DNA from: Arthrobacter sp. SO5
Lineage (GTDB): Bacteria > Actinomycetota > Actinomycetes > Actinomycetales > Micrococcaceae
NCBI RefSeq assembly: GCF_020532805.1
Contig: NZ_MQTQ01000055.1
Location: 1-38,887, forward strand
Length of the DNA: 38,887 nucleotides
Direction of reading: 5' to 3'
Both the position numbers and the translations under genes were made by a program. The notes beneath the pieces were generated by a model. It was not told the DNA's origin, did not search any database, and was given only the letters and a program-made list of their open reading frames with translations. Below are positions 38,023 to 38,887 of the stretch, piece after piece; positions within the stretch are counted from its first letter, which is position 1, and every line of letters begins with the position of its first letter.

Positions 38023-38887
38023 ATGTACCTGCTGCTCTCCGCCCACGCTGAGGGCGCAGCCCTGCAGGAACTCACCGCCGACGGCGCCCCCCACCCGGGC
38101 ACTCCGGAGGCCAGGGTCATTGCCGCCGCCGAGCTGCCCGGCGTCGTGCGCCGACTCGAGGACCGGCGTCCACGCTGGATCTGGCACCGCACCCAGGACT
38201 GGTACCCGGCGCTGCTTGCCGCCGGCGTGGAACTGGAACGCTGCTATGACCTCACCTTGTGCGGTGCGATTCTGGCGCACTCGGAGTTCACCGCCCACAC
38301 CCCGTATGCGCAGAACGCGGAAAAGCTGACCCAGGACGACGAGCCCCAGCCACCCCGCATGCTGCAGCCGCCGCCTCCGCCGGCAGAGCAGGGCGCGCTG
38401 TTTGATGATCCCGGCCTGCGCCGGACGCCCCGGCACACCGCCGAAGCCCTCCGCGGCGAGTACGCCGCCCAGCAGGAGGCGCTCGCCGGCGTCGAACGCC
38501 ACACCGATAACCGCAGGCAGCGGCTCCAGCTCCTGCTCGCCGCCGAGTCCGCCGGCGCAATGATCGCCGCGGAAATGCAGCACACCGGAGTCCCGTGGCG
38601 CGAGGAACTGCACGAGCGGATCCTCGCGGACTACCTTGGACCGCGGCCGCCACTCGGCCGCCGCCCGGCCAAGCTCGAGGCGCTCACCGCCGAGCTGCGC
38701 CAGCTGCTGAACTCCCCCGCGCTGAACCCTGACTCACCGCAGGAGCTGATGCGGGCCCTGCACCGGAACGGCATCGAGGTCAAGACCACCCGGCAGTGGG
38801 AGCTGAAGGAGTCGAGCCATCCGGCGATTGAACCGCTCCTGGTGTACAAGAAGCTCTCCCGCCTGCACGCGGCCAACGGCTGGGCGT
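38023..38887 (+). CDS. Bifunctional 3'-5' exonuclease/DNA polymerase, partial (cut by window end)
   Basis: The frame from ATG at 38023 stays open for 288 codons to the window end. It reads MYLLLSAHAEGAALQELTADG, then a short degenerate exonuclease-like region (RWIWHRTQDWYPALLAAGVELERCYDLTL), a Pro-rich linker, and then AESAGAMIAAEMQHTGVPW and LNPDSPQELMRALHRNGIEVKTTR, with LLVYKKLSRLHAANGW at the end, which is the start of a family A polymerase domain (compare Pol I). This matches the actinobacterial PolA-like protein with a decayed exonuclease domain. AGAATT ends six bases before the ATG, so it may be leaderless. The rest lies outside. Confidence 0.78.
   Translation, partial: MYLLLSAHAEGAALQELTADGAPHPGTPEARVIAAAELPGVVRRLEDRRPRWIWHRTQDWYPALLAAGVELERCYDLTLCGAILAHSEFTAHTPYAQNAEKLTQDDEPQPPRMLQPPPPPAEQGALFDDPGLRRTPRHTAEALRGEYAAQQEALAGVERHTDNRRQRLQLLLAAESAGAMIAAEMQHTGVPWREELHERILADYLGPRPPLGRRPAKLEALTAELRQLLNSPALNPDSPQELMRALHRNGIEVKTTRQWELKESSHPAIEPLLVYKKLSRLHAANGWA

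Noticed and set aside
1..38887. CRISPR arrays, tRNA or rRNA genes, insertion sequences or prophage
   Set aside because: No repeat-spacer pattern, no cloverleaf, no rRNA-like stretch and no transposase or integrase-like frame was found. The BldC-like gene belongs to the excisionase fold family but has no phage context.

Overview
The window is a high-GC chromosomal segment from an actinobacterium, most likely Arthrobacter or a close relative in the Micrococcaceae. Evidence: strong G/C bias at third codon positions, GTG and TTG starts, many genes with a TAnnnT -10 box 6-7 bases before the start codon (leaderless style), a BldC-like HTH protein, the tiny ribosomal protein bS22, and the actinobacterial 'helicase/secretion neighbourhood' (MrfA-type helicase, TadE-like proteins, TadC/B/A, Ssd). 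No rRNA, tRNA, CRISPR array, insertion sequence or prophage was seen. Genes run close together, with many one- to four-base overlaps.

Layout. 1-5152 (minus): system II cytochrome c maturation operon (phosphatase, TlpA-like thioredoxin, CcdA, ResB, CcsB), ending in a perfect 60-bp inverted repeat at the window edge. 5190-9000: YceI with MarR-like operator repeats, a membrane protein, the NADH-sensing repressor Rex, a glutaredoxin-like protein and a HAD phosphatase. 9000-11100: bS22, BldC-like protein, and DAHP synthase behind an apparent attenuator whose 19-residue leader peptide contains Trp-Tyr-Ala-Tyr-Phe. 11250-17570: lactate dehydrogenase, ArsR regulator, AcuC deacetylase, TrkH/TrkA potassium uptake, proline synthesis (ProC). 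17640-18000: a gene-free stretch with two copies of a structured RNA-like element. 18016-22308: Ppx/GppA, SseB-like, topoisomerase I. 22469-28304: ArsR-MFS divergent pair, class I methyltransferase, MerR/TipA-type regulator, two small paralogous secreted proteins with a remnant between them. 28362-32535: TrhO, GNAT, MrfA-like helicase. 32559-37889 (minus): Flp/Tad pilus locus in two transcription units. 38023-end: a partial exonuclease/DNA polymerase gene.

How parts work together. The ccs genes carry heme and reductant across the membrane to make c-type cytochromes. TrkH and TrkA form one potassium uptake system. Ssd, TadA, TadB and TadC would build a pilus from the DUF4244 pilin and TadE-type minor pilins; both tad units have the same promoter-like block, so they are probably switched on together. 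The observations most worth following are the tandem RNA elements (17652-17997), the shared tad promoter block (33850-33904 and 37896-37950), and the aromatic leader peptide before DAHP synthase (10944-11091).
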